Shown: positions 45,795-57,086 of the stretch, piece by piece
How the letters are laid out: every line of letters begins with the position of its first letter
Position numbering within the stretch: the stretch's first letter is position 1
Assembly (NCBI GenBank): GCA_023105745.1
Contig: JALGQZ010000001.1
Coordinates: 56,191,437 to 56,255,436 of the forward strand
Length of the DNA stretch: 64,000 bases
From: Austropuccinia psidii
Taxonomy: Eukaryota; Basidiomycota; Pucciniomycetes; Pucciniales; Sphaerophragmiaceae
Reading direction: 5' to 3'
Notes under the pieces: model-generated
The model's input: the letters and a program-made list of their open reading frames with translations, nothing else
Told to the model about the DNA's origin: nothing
Databases searched by the model: none
Made by a program: the position numbers and the translations under genes

Positions 45795-47618
45795 TGTAAG
45801 GTGTGGATATGAAACTTTGATTAAAAATCAAGTACTTTTCCTGTCCTCAAAATTTGTATAAGGTAAAAATCAATTAAAAATAGTATGAAATATTATTTTT
45901 AAGACAAAACACGCCAATTTTATTGTTTATAACTTTATTAGTATAAAACAATAATATTATAAAAATTTATTGTTTTACCAACAATAAAAATTTATCCAAA
46001 AAATATTATACAAGTGATATTTTAAGGCTACAAAAGAAATTTCTTCAAAAGCAATTTCAATTGGAATTAATTGAGCAAAGAACTGCAAGCAATTAATTAA
46101 AGAACAGAGTCTTTAAAAAGAATATTAAAGAGAAAACATGCCCAAAAGTGACCAGAGTGAATTTGGAAACAAAGTGACAAAGTTTACAGTGATGAAAGAT
46201 GCTTTAATTCACTTTTGGGGTGGTTCAGGGGTAAAAATGATTATAAGAGTTACAAACAGTGATTATAATGATTTTTTCACGTGGTTAAAAGTCTTAAAAT
46301 GATTTAATAAAGGTGGTTGGAATCTCTTATTGATTGGTTTAACAATGTTTAAACTAATTATAAAAGGCAACGATTCTAACATGAAGAGAAAAGTGGGGCA
46401 AAGAAGACATTCTTTTATAGCCATCAATTTTCTTACTCCAAACGTAAAACTTACTCTTGTCGGTCGTGAAAAACAGTCTGACAACAGAAAAGCCGATTAT
46501 GGCATCATTGAACCCTGGTTTACACCAAAAAGGGCTGGTTTAAGCCATTTTTGGCCATTTTTAGCCATTTTAGACCCTTAAATCAGCCATTACTATAGCA
46601 ATACCAGGCCTAGAGCCTTCAAAAAACGTCAGAATGTGTGTCAGAGGCGTAGAAACCAGTTAAAACTGTTTTTACTATGATTGTTTTATCTTAAGGGTAG
46701 TTTAACCCTCTTGGCAACAGCTAAAACTACCCCAGTTGGTATCAAAACCTCATAATCAATTGAGTCCACAGACCCTGTAACTCAATTCCAGGCCAAAAGT
46801 GATGAACTTTTGCGTGAATTTTGACATCTCACGCCTGTCAGCAAGGATTTTGGGGGTCTACCTCTCCCTTAGAGCTGGAGTTCCTTTTCCCCCCCAAATT
46901 TAATCTTTCCAATTTATTTTTCCTTTAATTCCTCATCATGTATTATACTTATAATTTACATATGTAATTCAATTCAATTATACAGTACAATACAGTAATA
47001 ATTGACACCTCATATGCAAATCAAAGTTCACTTATGTAATACACGCGCACATTTTGACATTTCAATTGAAAATACTTCAATTCCTCATAGCTTCTAAACT
47101 AAACACAACACCTCAATTTTAACACAAAATTTGATGGTTAAAACCACATGTGGTGTGAATTAAATTTTTGAGGATTTTCAACTTTTGTATTGAAAATACT
47201 AAAAACTTAATTTAAGCTTATTTAGAGTTGAGTTACAAGAATTTCACTCAGAGGTGACCCCACCTGATTTTTTATGAGGAATCCAATGGTGAAATAATTT
47301 TTATATGTTTATTTATTGGATAAAAAGTTATAATAATTTTTATTTAACTTTTTTCCAAATTTATTTATTTTTTCACAATTTTGTTAAAATTTCATTTTTA
47401 CTTAATTTTTTCAAGTATAAATGTAATTTTACACTTACAAAATTTAATGTATTTTTATTTTTATATTGTTATTATTTTTTTTTCTTTTTAATATAATTTT
47501 ATGTTTATATTTTGATTTTTTATTTTAATGATATAAATAAATTTATTTTATTTATATTAATATGTTATTTTTGTATTTGTGGTCTTTTGGGTATATGAAA
47601 TTACCTCTAAGGCTCACA
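45795..47618 (-). repeat. 3' LTR of element D (1824 bp)
   Basis: Left LTR of the minus-strand element. Differs from the partner by scattered substitutions and small indels, including a ~10-bp AATTCAATTG-type insertion in the right copy near 55312 and small indels in the T-rich stretch. Both LTRs share an open frame on the + strand (46330-46581, 54574-54825), antisense to the element. Confidence 0.95.
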
Positions 47619-47635
47619 TTCCCTCCCCCTAAAAA
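47619..47635 (-). promoter_or_regulatory. Polypurine tract of element D
   Basis: On the minus strand the sequence TTTTTAGGGGGAGGGAA runs straight into the LTR terminus TGTGAGCC, the standard plus-strand priming position. Confidence 0.85.
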
Positions 47636-47663
47636 AGAATATTACTTTGTAATATTGGTATTT

Positions 47664-50600
47664 CTAGTGTGTCTGAATCTCCTGAGGAGTTTGGTAGCTT
47701 CTGGTATATCTTTTTTCTTCTAACCATTCATCTTCACAAGTTGGGTCACTGTACCTAACAAGGTATTCCCTTACTTTCTTGGCTCTTAATTTCCATTCTT
47801 TAAGAACTTTGGTAATTTTCTTAGTACCAGATGTCTCAATAGGAGGTATAACTTGGGGAATCTTATTCCTCAAGGGAAATTTCTCAGCATCACTAGATTT
47901 ATATGGCTTTATCAAGCTCCCTGGAAATGTAGGATGCTTATTGCTAAGTTCTTCAGATAGCTCTACTTCAACAGAATTTTCTCCATGGAGGGCCTTAATC
48001 ACAAAAGGTCCTGCAAAGGAGTCTTTCAACTTTTTACATCCTTTGATGTTATTGAAGTTAGTGGTGGATACAAGAGCTAGGTCCCCCACTTTGAAATCTG
48101 GAGTTGCATGTGATTTATCCCATTTGTCTTTAGCATATGCAAAAGAGTCCTCCATGCACCTTACTGCACGCTTTCTAGCTTTGTCTAGCATTCCTTTGAA
48201 GCTAGCAGCTGTGGGATGTATTTCAATTAAGTCTTTTCTCAAGGAATCCTGGGGTAACTTGGGGTTCCATCCTTTTTCTAGAATAGCAGGAGTCTAATTG
48301 GTACTGGCATGGATTGATGTTTTATATGCTAATTCCAGTGCTGGAAAAAGAGTACACCAATCATGGGTATATCCATCACAATCTTTGAGTTCATAGCCAT
48401 ATGCACAAAATCTTCTCACCATGTCCTCTAAGGTTTGGATCATCCTTTCAGCCAGGCCATCAGGTTTTGGGTGGTAGGCTGTAGAGAAAGACAGTTTAGT
48501 GCCAAATAATTGGTGAAGATTTGTCCATAGTGCTAAAGTGAATTTGGGATCCCTATCACTAATGATATTTGTAAATATCCCAGTCCATGACACTAGTCTA
48601 TTCCATATCAGAAGAGCTGTATCCATGGCTGTATCATCTATATGAAATGGTAAAAAGATTGGAGTTTTACTGAATCTGTCCACAATTACTAGGCAAGCAT
48701 TATAGCTTCTGTCACCTCCTGGTGGTAGGCCAGTTACCCAATCCATATGGAAAATTTCCCAAGGTCTGTTTGGTTCTTGGATTTTTATCATATTTCCAAG
48801 TGTCTTGCAAGTGGATTTATTTGCCTTTTGGCATCTTTCACAAGTTTTTCAATACTCTGTAACATCTTTCTGCCACATTGGCAACCATATGCAGGTCTTT
48901 AATTTTTATCTTGTTCTGTCTTCAGACAGATGTCCTGAAAAGGGACTATCATGGCATTCTTTTAGTACAAGATTGATTAATGACCTGTCTACAACTGTCA
49001 TGACACATGTGTGCTTGGTTCTGTGGTAAGTTATACCATCCAGTAGGTGAAATCTTTTTTCATCATAAGATTTTCTCCATACTTCATCCAAGGCATGTAT
49101 TAGAGAGTTGTCTTTACAGTCTTTGTTAAGTAATTGGCATAAGATGCTACAATTCTTATCTTGAGTGTAACTGTTTCTGACTTCTTCAAAGAAGGTGGTG
49201 TTTAAGTCTGTAACACTTATTCCTTCCATTGGAATTTGTGGTGAACCTTCTTCTGGCACATAAGCAGGGTTATCAATATTATTTGGTAATGGCCATTTGC
49301 TCAGTCCATCTGCATTCTCATGAATATTCCCATCTTTATGAACAATAGTCATATTTTCTCTGTATTCTTGTATGGCTATTTGCCATCTGAGCATATTTCT
49401 GTTGGGTGTTTTCATGTTCAAAAGTGATTTGACAGCTGTACAATCTGTTATTACCTCAAAAACACATCTCTCTAAGAAGTAGTTCAATTTCTCCAAGGCC
49501 CAGACAAGGCATAGACATTCCATCTGACTTGCTCCATATCTGGCTTCAGTTTGTTTGATTTGCCTGGATATGAAACACATGGGTCCTTATACAGCTTTAT
49601 CATTTATGATCTGAACTTGGTGAAGTGCAGCACCTAGCCCATCCCCTGATGCATCAATATACAGTTTGAAAGGTAATTTAAAGTCTGGCATCAGTAAGAG
49701 TGGAGCAGTGGTCAAGGCTTCTCTTAGAGACTCAAAGGCTTTGACTCTGTCAACAGTCATTTCAAATACTGTGTCTTTGTCACACAATTTATAAAGTGGT
49801 CTTGCTATGGATGCAAAATCTTTAATGTGTTGCCTGTAATATCCTGCAAAACCTAAGAATGACTGAATTTCCTTCTTGTTCTGAGGCATGGGTTTTAGCA
49901 ATACTGCTGCAACTTTGTTTTTGTCAATTCCAAGGGATAAACCAGATACAACATGTCCTAGTGCCTTAAGTTCTTTAAATCCAAAATGGCATTTCTTCAA
50001 GGAGATTTTCATGTTGACTGATTGAATATTTGTCAAAACTCTGGACAATCTGCACATGTGCTCCTCCCAAGTCTTGGAACAGACAATAATGTCATCAATG
50101 TAAATGATTAACCATCCCTCTGAGAGTTTTTTGGGGAAGATTTCATTCATCATTATTTGGAAGTGTGAAGGTGCATTTTTGATACCAAAGGGCATCCTCA
50201 AGTATTCATAAACTCCACAATGAACAATAATCCTCAAGTATTTTCTTGCTCTTTGTGTCACCACATTTTGATTAAATCCTTTAAGGGAATCCATAGTGGT
50301 TATATACACTGCTTGAGATATTTGAGTAAGGGCAATTTGGATTTTTGGTATTGGGTATCTGTCTGGAACAGTGTAAGTGTTCAGAGCTCTAAAGCCCCCA
50401 ACCATTCTGGATTTTCCATTATGCCATGCCACTATGACTGGTGTAGTTATTTCTACTTCTTCATTGTGGCCTACTTTTCTTATTACACCAAGGTCCAGAA
50501 GTTCTTTGATATGAATTTCTAGAGCTTCTCTTGATTTTGGACTTGCTGGATAAGCAGGTCTTCTTAAGAGTGGTGGATAAGGTCTCTCAATGTTAAGAAT

Positions 50601-53339
50601 GATGTCAACTTTATGACCAATAATTGCTCCTAGAGGTTCTTTGTCTGTAGCAAATGCTCCTCTGTGGTCATACAAAAGGGAAGAAAGTTCATTTTCTTGT
50701 TTATAAGTCAGATGAAGGCTTATTTCAGCCTCATTTAACTGTTCAGACTTGAATTTCTCTAACTCTAAGTTGACTGGTGATACTTTGTTTACTGTAATTT
50801 GTCTTTTAAATGGTAAAAAGGCAAATTTTTGGTGCTTATTGTCTCCAATTGTAAAGTATCTGTCTTTTTTATTATGTAAATCTATCCCATACATGATTAA
50901 ATAGTCATTTCCCAATATAAAAGGGGTACTAGAGCAATTGTCCATAACAAGAAATTCAACTGTGATTCTTAAATTCCCATTTATGTGTGGGAATATGACA
51001 TTGGTCTCAAATACTCCTAATGCTTTCATTGGGTTACTTGCACTGTTGAATTTTATACCATCAATTGGTAACAATTGGTCTTCAAACTTTTGTACACAAG
51101 TCTTAAGAAAAGATTTTCCAACACAAGAGCAGATGGCTCCTGGGTCAAGTAAAAGTTTGGTGGGCTTGTTGTCAATCACCACTTCTGTTATACAGGAGTT
51201 ACCAGCTGTATAACCTTTTCCTCTTTTTGGTTTTGTTTTCATAAGTTGTGCATCTTGAACCTTTGATAAATCAAGTTGACCATTGCTCAATTGTGGTAAG
51301 TGGGAATAAGATTCCGTGATGTCAAAAGTGGCCTTGATATTTTCTATATCTTTTGAAGATTCAGAAAATATGGATGACTTATCATCTGAATTGTCTTCAA
51401 TTATGTCTTCTTTTTCAACATCTGGTTCCTTTTCAATGTCAATTTCATTTATTTTTCCCCTTTTTGGACATGTATTGGCTAAATGGGTGGTGCTTTGGCA
51501 AATATGGAATTTTCTGACTGTATCTGCAGATTTATACTTAATATTACTAGAATTTTCTTTGGGATTCTTGTCCACAGAATCTTTCCAAGGTGTATTAAAC
51601 CTTGTTTTGAGATTCACCCTACTAGAACCAATTTTGGCTCTGGTGGTTACTTCTTCTAGTATATTGATAATATCCTCTGCTGAAGATTGTTCAGTAGTGC
51701 TGCTCTTGACAGCATGCTCTAAGTCACCTCCACATTGTCTCAGAATTTTCCTATGTATCATAAATTCTGACATGTCAGGATATAATTCTGTTAATCTGTC
51801 TTTTTGTTGGCAAAACCATGGTAAAGCTTTGTCTTTATCACCATTAAATTTGGCAGATTCAAAGGCTTTTTCAACTTTAAACCTCCAAGCATCATTTTCC
51901 CATTTGTTGATGATTTGGGTTTTCCACCAAGTCCAACTCTGGTGTCCATGTGCTTGTCTTATTTTGATATACCATCTGTGAGCTGATCTGGTAAACAAGG
52001 TGTTAAACCTGGCTGTTACCAATCTGTCTGGTAATTCAAAATGCTCTTTGATCATGTCAATACCTCTAATGAATTCCATATGGTCATACTCTCCTTCACC
52101 ACTGAAGTGAGGCCATTCTTTAAGTTTTGGAACTTCTTTCAAGAGTGCTTGGCCCATTGATGGTTCCAAGTTATGAAAAGAAGTGGATAATTCATTTTTT
52201 AATTGTGAATTATCAGGATCCAATACTTGTGGATTTGGAATTCTTGTGCCCTCATTTTGATTTAGAGGTGTAGACATTCTTGGTAAGGTGTTCAGTATTT
52301 TTTCAATGTCATTCATTTTACTGTTGCTACACCTTTGGGAATTTCTGTATTCATGTTGGAAGCTTTGTATTAAATTTATTACTTCAATTTTATACATGTC
52401 TTCTTTATGTGTCAGTTCTTGCCATAACTCTGTCTGTCTTTTATTATCAGCAGTGACTTGATTCAATTTCATTGATAATTTTGATACTTCTTCTTGTGAA
52501 GCATCAAAACACTTTTTCAAGGCAATGGTATATGTCTTTACTTCAGTAAACAAATTTGAAATGTCATCAAGGACTTTCTTGCCATCTGTTTTGATAATAT
52601 TTATGGCTTGTTTAATTCTTGTTTCAATGATTTCATCAATATTGAATTTAGAATATTTATCTGTTAATTCTTTAATAATGGTAGATTGCTCATTTATTTT
52701 ATTGTCAAAAGAATTATCATTATTGGAAATTTTAATTGTTCTTAAAGCTTTTTCAAAACACATAAGTGTTTCATTAATTTGGCAAAGACTCAGGTTGTTT
52801 GTTTTAATGTTGTTACAAATGGTTTCATTTTTATCAGAAAGATGTTTTTTCACGTCATTTATAGCATCATACAACTCTGGGATGGAATCAAATATATCAG
52901 AAATCATTTCTGGAATCTTAATCTGGCTTCCTCCTTCTTCTGTAATTCCATCATGGTTCTGGCCATCTGAAATACATTTTCCATGGCATCCTGCTGAATC
53001 TTTGGAATTCTGTAGCCCTGGCTGTAAGGTTTTTGGGCTGGTGCCTTCCCTTTGCCCGTGTTTGGAGTTTTTGGCTGCTTTTTCACATTGGAATTGCTGC
53101 TGCTGGCCACTGGGGCTGTTTTTGGCACTGGTTTGGGTGGTGGAGGGTTGTTTTTCCTCCATTCTAGTGTCAACAGCATCATGTTTTTCTTTTCCATCAA
53201 TGGATGCCATCCATTGAGCAATTTGCAAGTGTTGGGATGGCCCAGGAATTTCCTTACTGTCAGGTAAGACTTCATGCAATTCTTCCACAGGTCTGCAAGG
53301 ATCTGGTACTCCTTGATTGAAGTGAATTGTTGTATGCAC
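47664..53339 (-). pseudogene. pol: Gag-Pol of element D, one frame with four nonsense codons
   Basis: A single minus-strand frame of about 1890 codons. Gag homology is at about residues 395-520 ([17 protein letters not shown]), with a knuckle missing its first Cys ([15 protein letters not shown]). Protease reads [13 protein letters not shown] near residue 732, DPG where the related copy C has DTG. RT has intact IIYIDDIIV. RNase H has [14 protein letters not shown]. Integrase has CLVIVDRFSK, IISDRDPKF and DGLAERMIQT. GPF module (FAGPFVIKALHGEN) and a chromodomain-like end (REYLVRYSDPTCEDEWL) close it. In-frame stops: 49587-49589 in RNase H, 48906-48908, about 48850 in the integrase zinc module, and 48294-48296. 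Homology of the upstream frame (52904-53566) to copy E suggests Gag continues into it by a frame change. Confidence 0.93.
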
Positions 53340-53566
53340 TGTGGCTGGCTTTGTATATGTCCACAGAGGCTTGTTGTGGCGGTGTCAGCTCTTTTAGAAG
53401 TTAAAATAGTATTATCAGCTTCAGAATGACCCAATTTAGTTGTTTGGAAGTCATCAACTGACCCTTTTCCTTCTTTACCTGATTGGCCTCTTGCATAATC
53501 ACATCTATTACCTTTTTGGGAGCTGCTTGAGGGGTTATAGCTGGCTCCTGATCTGGTTGAAGGCAT
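52904..53566 (-). CDS. gag: Upstream Gag frame of element D
   Basis: A 220-residue frame starting [13 protein letters not shown] and overlapping the start of the long Gag-Pol frame in another frame. It contains [18 protein letters not shown] and [17 protein letters not shown], then a Pro/Lys-rich segment and a helical end ([14 protein letters not shown]). Copy E keeps recognisable pieces of the same peptide ([18 protein letters not shown]), evidence that this is the genuine N-terminal Gag. How it is joined to the overlapping Pol frame (frameshifting or splicing) is not shown by the sequence. Confidence 0.7.
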   Translation of the reverse strand: MPSTRSGASYNPSSSSQKGNRCDYARGQSGKEGKGSVDDFQTTKLGHSEADNTILTSKRADTATTSLCGHIQSQPQCIQQFTSIKEYQILADLWKNCMKSYLTVRKFLGHPNTCKLLNGWHPLMEKKNMMLLTLEWRKNNPPPPKPVPKTAPVASSSNSNVKKQPKTPNTGKGKAPAQKPYSQGYRIPKIQQDAMENVFQMARTMMELQKKEEARLRFQK

Positions 53567-53584
53567 AATTATGGTTAAAAAGGC

Positions 53585-53836
53585 TTAAAATAGTAATTTT
53601 ACGTCAAAAGACTTACTATTGGCCAAATCTTTGGCTTTCTGAAGAGTATTACTTATGTCCAAGTTAATCAATTCAGAAGATATTGGTTCAGGTTGGTTAT
53701 TATGAGTCCAAATAACAGTACTATTATGGTCTAAATTAATAGTACTAGCAGGAATAATGCTGGTGACTGTTGAGGCTGTTTCAATGTTTTCTTGTCTTAC
53801 CATGTTGTCAGACACTAAAATTAATGAAAAAACCAA
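53585..53836 (-). CDS. Short conserved frame upstream of Gag in element D
   Basis: An 83-codon frame between the primer-binding site and Gag. From the internal Met (MVRQENIETASTVTSIIP) onward it is clearly alignable with the equivalent stretch of copy E (about 61285-61485), with conservative differences and one stop in E. A GTAAGT word (53611-53616) near its end and ACCAG sequences at the Gag start would allow a spliced leader, but E has lost that donor. Unknown function, or the true N-terminus of Gag. Confidence 0.4.
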   Translation of the reverse strand: MVFSLILVSDNMVRQENIETASTVTSIIPASTINLDHNSTVIWTHNNQPEPISSELINLDISNTLQKAKDLANSKSFDVKLLF

Positions 53837-54020
53837 TTATTTAAGTAAAAAAAAGGATATTTCAAAAAAGAAATAAAAATATAAGCCTCACTTATAATAT
53901 GAAAAAAAAATATATTTTATTGATTTTTTGAATTATAAGTATTTTTTATATGTTTTTAAATTTTTCAATATAAGAAAAAATATTTAAAAAGAGTAAAAAA
54001 ATATGTCACAGGTAAAATAT

Positions 54021-54036
54021 CATGGCTGGGCCCCCA
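54021..54036 (-). promoter_or_regulatory. Candidate primer-binding site of element D
   Basis: On the minus strand, two bases after the 5' LTR, the sequence TGGGGGCCCAGCCATG has the TGG start and GC-rich character of a tRNA primer-binding site. Copy E has TGGGGTGCAGCCATG at the same place (61700-61714). I cannot name the tRNA. Confidence 0.6.
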
Positions 54037-54038
54037 AA

Positions 54039-55877
54039 TGTAAGGTGTGGATATGAAACTTTGATTAAAAATCAAGTACTTTTCCTGTTCTCAAAATTTG
54101 TATAAGGTAAAAATCAATTAAAAATAGTATGAAATATTATTTTTAAGACAAAACACGCCAATTTTATTGTTTATAACTTTATTAGTATAAAACAATAATA
54201 TTATAAAAATTTATTGTTTTACCAACAATAAAAATTTATCCAAAAAATACTCTACAAGAGATATTTTAGGGCTACAAAAGAAATTTCTTCAAGAGCAATT
54301 TCAATTGGAATTAATTGAGCAAAGAACTGCAAGCAATTAATTAAAGAACAGAGTCTTCAAAAAGAATATTAAAGAGAAAACACGTGCAAAAGTGACCAGA
54401 GTGAATTTGGAAACAAAGTGACAAAGTTTACAGTGATGAAAGATGCTTTAATTCACTTTTGGGGTGGTTCAGGGGTAAAAATGATTATAAGAATTACAAA
54501 CAGTGATTATAATGATTTTTTCACGTGGTTAAAAGTCTTAAAATGATTTAATAAAGGTGGTTGGAATCTCTTATTGATTGGTTTAACAATGTTTAAACTA
54601 ATTATAAAAGGAAAAGATTCTAACATGAAGAGAAAAGTGGGGCAAAGAAGACATTCTTTTATAGCCATCAATTTTCTTACTCCAAACGTAAAACTTACTC
54701 TTGTCGGTCGTGAAAAACAGTCTGACAACAGAAAAGCCGATTATGGCATCATTGAACCCTGGTTTACACCAAAAAGGGCTGGTTTAAGCCATTTTTGGCC
54801 ATTTTTAGCCATTTTAGACCCTTAAATCAGCCATTACTATAGCAATACCAGGCCTAGAGCCTTCAAAAAACGTCAGAATGTGTGTCAGAGGCGTAGAAAC
54901 CAGTTAAAACTGTTTTTACTATGATTGTTTTAACTTAAGGGTAGTTTTACCCTCTTGGCAACAGCTAAAACTACCCCAGTTGGTATCAAAACCTCATCAT
55001 CAATTGAGTCCACAGACCCTGTAACTCAATTCCAGGCCAAAAGTGATGAGCTTTTGCGTGAATTTTGACATCCCACGCCTGTCAGAAAGGATTTTGGGGG
55101 TCTAGCTCCCCCTTAGAGCTGGAGTTCCTTTTCCCCCCCAAATTTAATCTTTCCAATTTATTTTTCCTTTAATTCCTCATCATGTATTATACTTATAATT
55201 TACATATGTAATTCAATTCAATTGTACAGTACAATACAGTAACAATTGACACCTCATATGTAAATCAAAGTTCACTTATGAAATACACGCGCACATTTTG
55301 ACATTTCAATTGAATTCAATTGAAAATACTTCAATTCCTCATAACTTCTAAACTAAACACAACACCTCAATTTTAACACAAAATTTGATGGTTAAAACCA
55401 CATTTGGTGTGAATTGAATTAAAGTTTTGAGGATTTTCAACTTTTGTATTGAAAATACTAAAAACTTAATTTAAGCTTATTTAGAGTTGAGTTACAAGAA
55501 TTTCACTCAGAGGTGACCCCACCTGATTTGTTATGAGGAATCCAATGGTGAAATAATTTTTATATGTTTATTTATTGGATAAAAAATTAATAATAATTTT
55601 TATTTAACTTTTTTCCAAATTTATTTATTTTTCACAATTTTGTTAAAATTTCATTTTTACTTAATTTTTTCAAGTATAAATGTAATTTTACACTTACAAA
55701 ATTTAATGTATTTTTATTTTTATATTGTAATTAATTTTTTTTTTATCTTTAATATAATTTTCTATTTATATTTTTATTTTTATTTTAATAATATAAATAA
55801 ATTTATTTTATTTATATTAATATGTTTTTTTGTATTTGTGGTCTTTTGGGTATATGAAATTACCTCTAAGGCTCACA
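54039..55877 (-). repeat. 5' LTR of element D (1839 bp)
   Basis: Partner of 45795-47618, followed by the CTATG duplication. On the minus strand it starts TGTGAGCCTTAGAGG and ends CCACACCTTACA. Rich in A and T homopolymers near its U3 start. Confidence 0.95.
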
Positions 55878-55947
55878 CTATGCTAGATTCACTATCTGAG
55901 TCATGAAGAGAACCTGAACGGGATTTACGTGGCTTGGAAGATGACAT
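55878..55947 (-). pseudogene. Cargo gene 5, first 23 codons of exon 1
   Basis: The minus-strand ATG at 55947 opens MSSSKPRKSRSGSLHDSDSE, a basic then Ser/acid-rich start. The frame runs to codon 23 and one extra base at the edge of element D. Removing D and one CTATG makes codon 24 (Glu) complete, and the frame continues EYAQTQSPLSPN at 45789. This perfect rejoining shows that both parts are one exon split by the retrotransposon. Confidence 0.8.
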
Positions 55948-57086
55948 AAGGGCTAAAAAAGTACAGTAATTTTTTCAACTTGATAAAATAGAGTGATTTC
56001 AAACGTATAATAGAGAAATTGTATGAAAAGTGGGAACCAAGCCTCTTGTGGAAGTTTAATAAGACTATTTTTAGGAGAATTTTCCCTGCCTCCTCTTGAG
56101 CTCCTCTGCTTTTGTTGTAAACCACCCTGCCCGGCCTACCAGCATATAATTTGATATTTCCTTGATCTCAAAGGGGACCCATCATCCATAAGTAATCAGA
56201 TCCAATAAACATTTCACCCTACCCATTGTCACATTTTGTGAATTATCCAAACTGCCAATATATGCATCAAAATTACACAGAATTCTGTATCTGTATAAGG
56301 GTATATTAATGAGAGATTTACCCACAAAAGAGACACAACCTTCTCAATAAAGGCAAGACAATCCAAATCACATTCCAACCAATTAAAAGCCTGCTGCACT
56401 AAAACCAAATAACAAGACTTTAGCTCCACTCCAAATGCTTATGTAATAGATTTATATTGTTATGTCTATAATAAGGTTTAAACCATGTACAATGGTGTGC
56501 CAGAGTACATGGTCTGAATGTTAATCCCCTCAATTCAATGTTGACACATCCCTAATGGAACGCCCATCAAGGGTCAAAACCAGAGTATCACCATGTTTGA
56601 ATAAAAGAGAATATGTATAAGCATTGAGCAGCATGGCAATTTACCCAATTAAACTCCTAACCAATTCCGCCATCCAGATGAGACATGTTACACTTTATCA
56701 CCTGCAGCTCAGCCACCATTACAAATGGGATAAAATCCTCAGCTGGCTCAAATCATCTCCCCCTTCATAAATTGTCACTCAATTTTTTTTCTAATTAATG
56801 ACACTCCCAAACACTTTCACATCAGCCATAGATATTTATACACAAACCAACCTTACTCACGATTCCTGCAACAATAACAACCCGCCGCTATTCCTCAATG
56901 TGTATATGCATGTGTCAACACTTCTCAACCTAAACACACTCTTCCGCTGAGGGTGATAGGAAGGGAGTTGCCTTCACACCTTTCCAATATAAACAGCACA
57001 TTCAAAAGCTCAAATCAACCATTGCACCCAAATCTCTTCCAAACATCCCTACTTCTGCATCAGGATCTGAGTGCCCACAAATTCTA
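55948..57086. other. Spacer between divergent cargo gene 5 and the transposase gene
   Basis: About 1.1 kb, AT-rich with CCCC-containing patches, likely containing both promoters. I see no coding frame. Part of it may encode the lost N-terminus of the transposase, but nothing convincing is left. Confidence 0.45.

Larger units (their letters stand above)
45795..55877 (-). mobile_element. Element D: complete 10.1-kb Ty3/Gypsy element nested in cargo gene 5
   Basis: LTRs at 45795-47618 and 54039-55877, both TGTGAGCC...CTTACA on the minus strand, surround a gag-pol region in minus orientation. A perfect 5-bp duplication CTATG flanks it (45790-45794, 55878-55882). The two LTRs are very similar over long stretches, and pol keeps one frame with only four nonsense codons and no frameshift, so it is the youngest insertion in the window. 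It landed in exon 1 of cargo gene 5. Confidence 0.97.

Noticed and set aside
46330..46581. Open frame inside the D LTR (also 54574-54825 and, diverged, 62191-62418)
   Set aside because: It is antisense to the element and two of the three copies are the same LTR. The diverged copy differs by many amino-acid-changing substitutions, so there is no sign of protein-level constraint.
52525..53217. Plus-strand 230-codon frame
   Set aside because: Antisense shadow of the element D Gag region; no independent motif.
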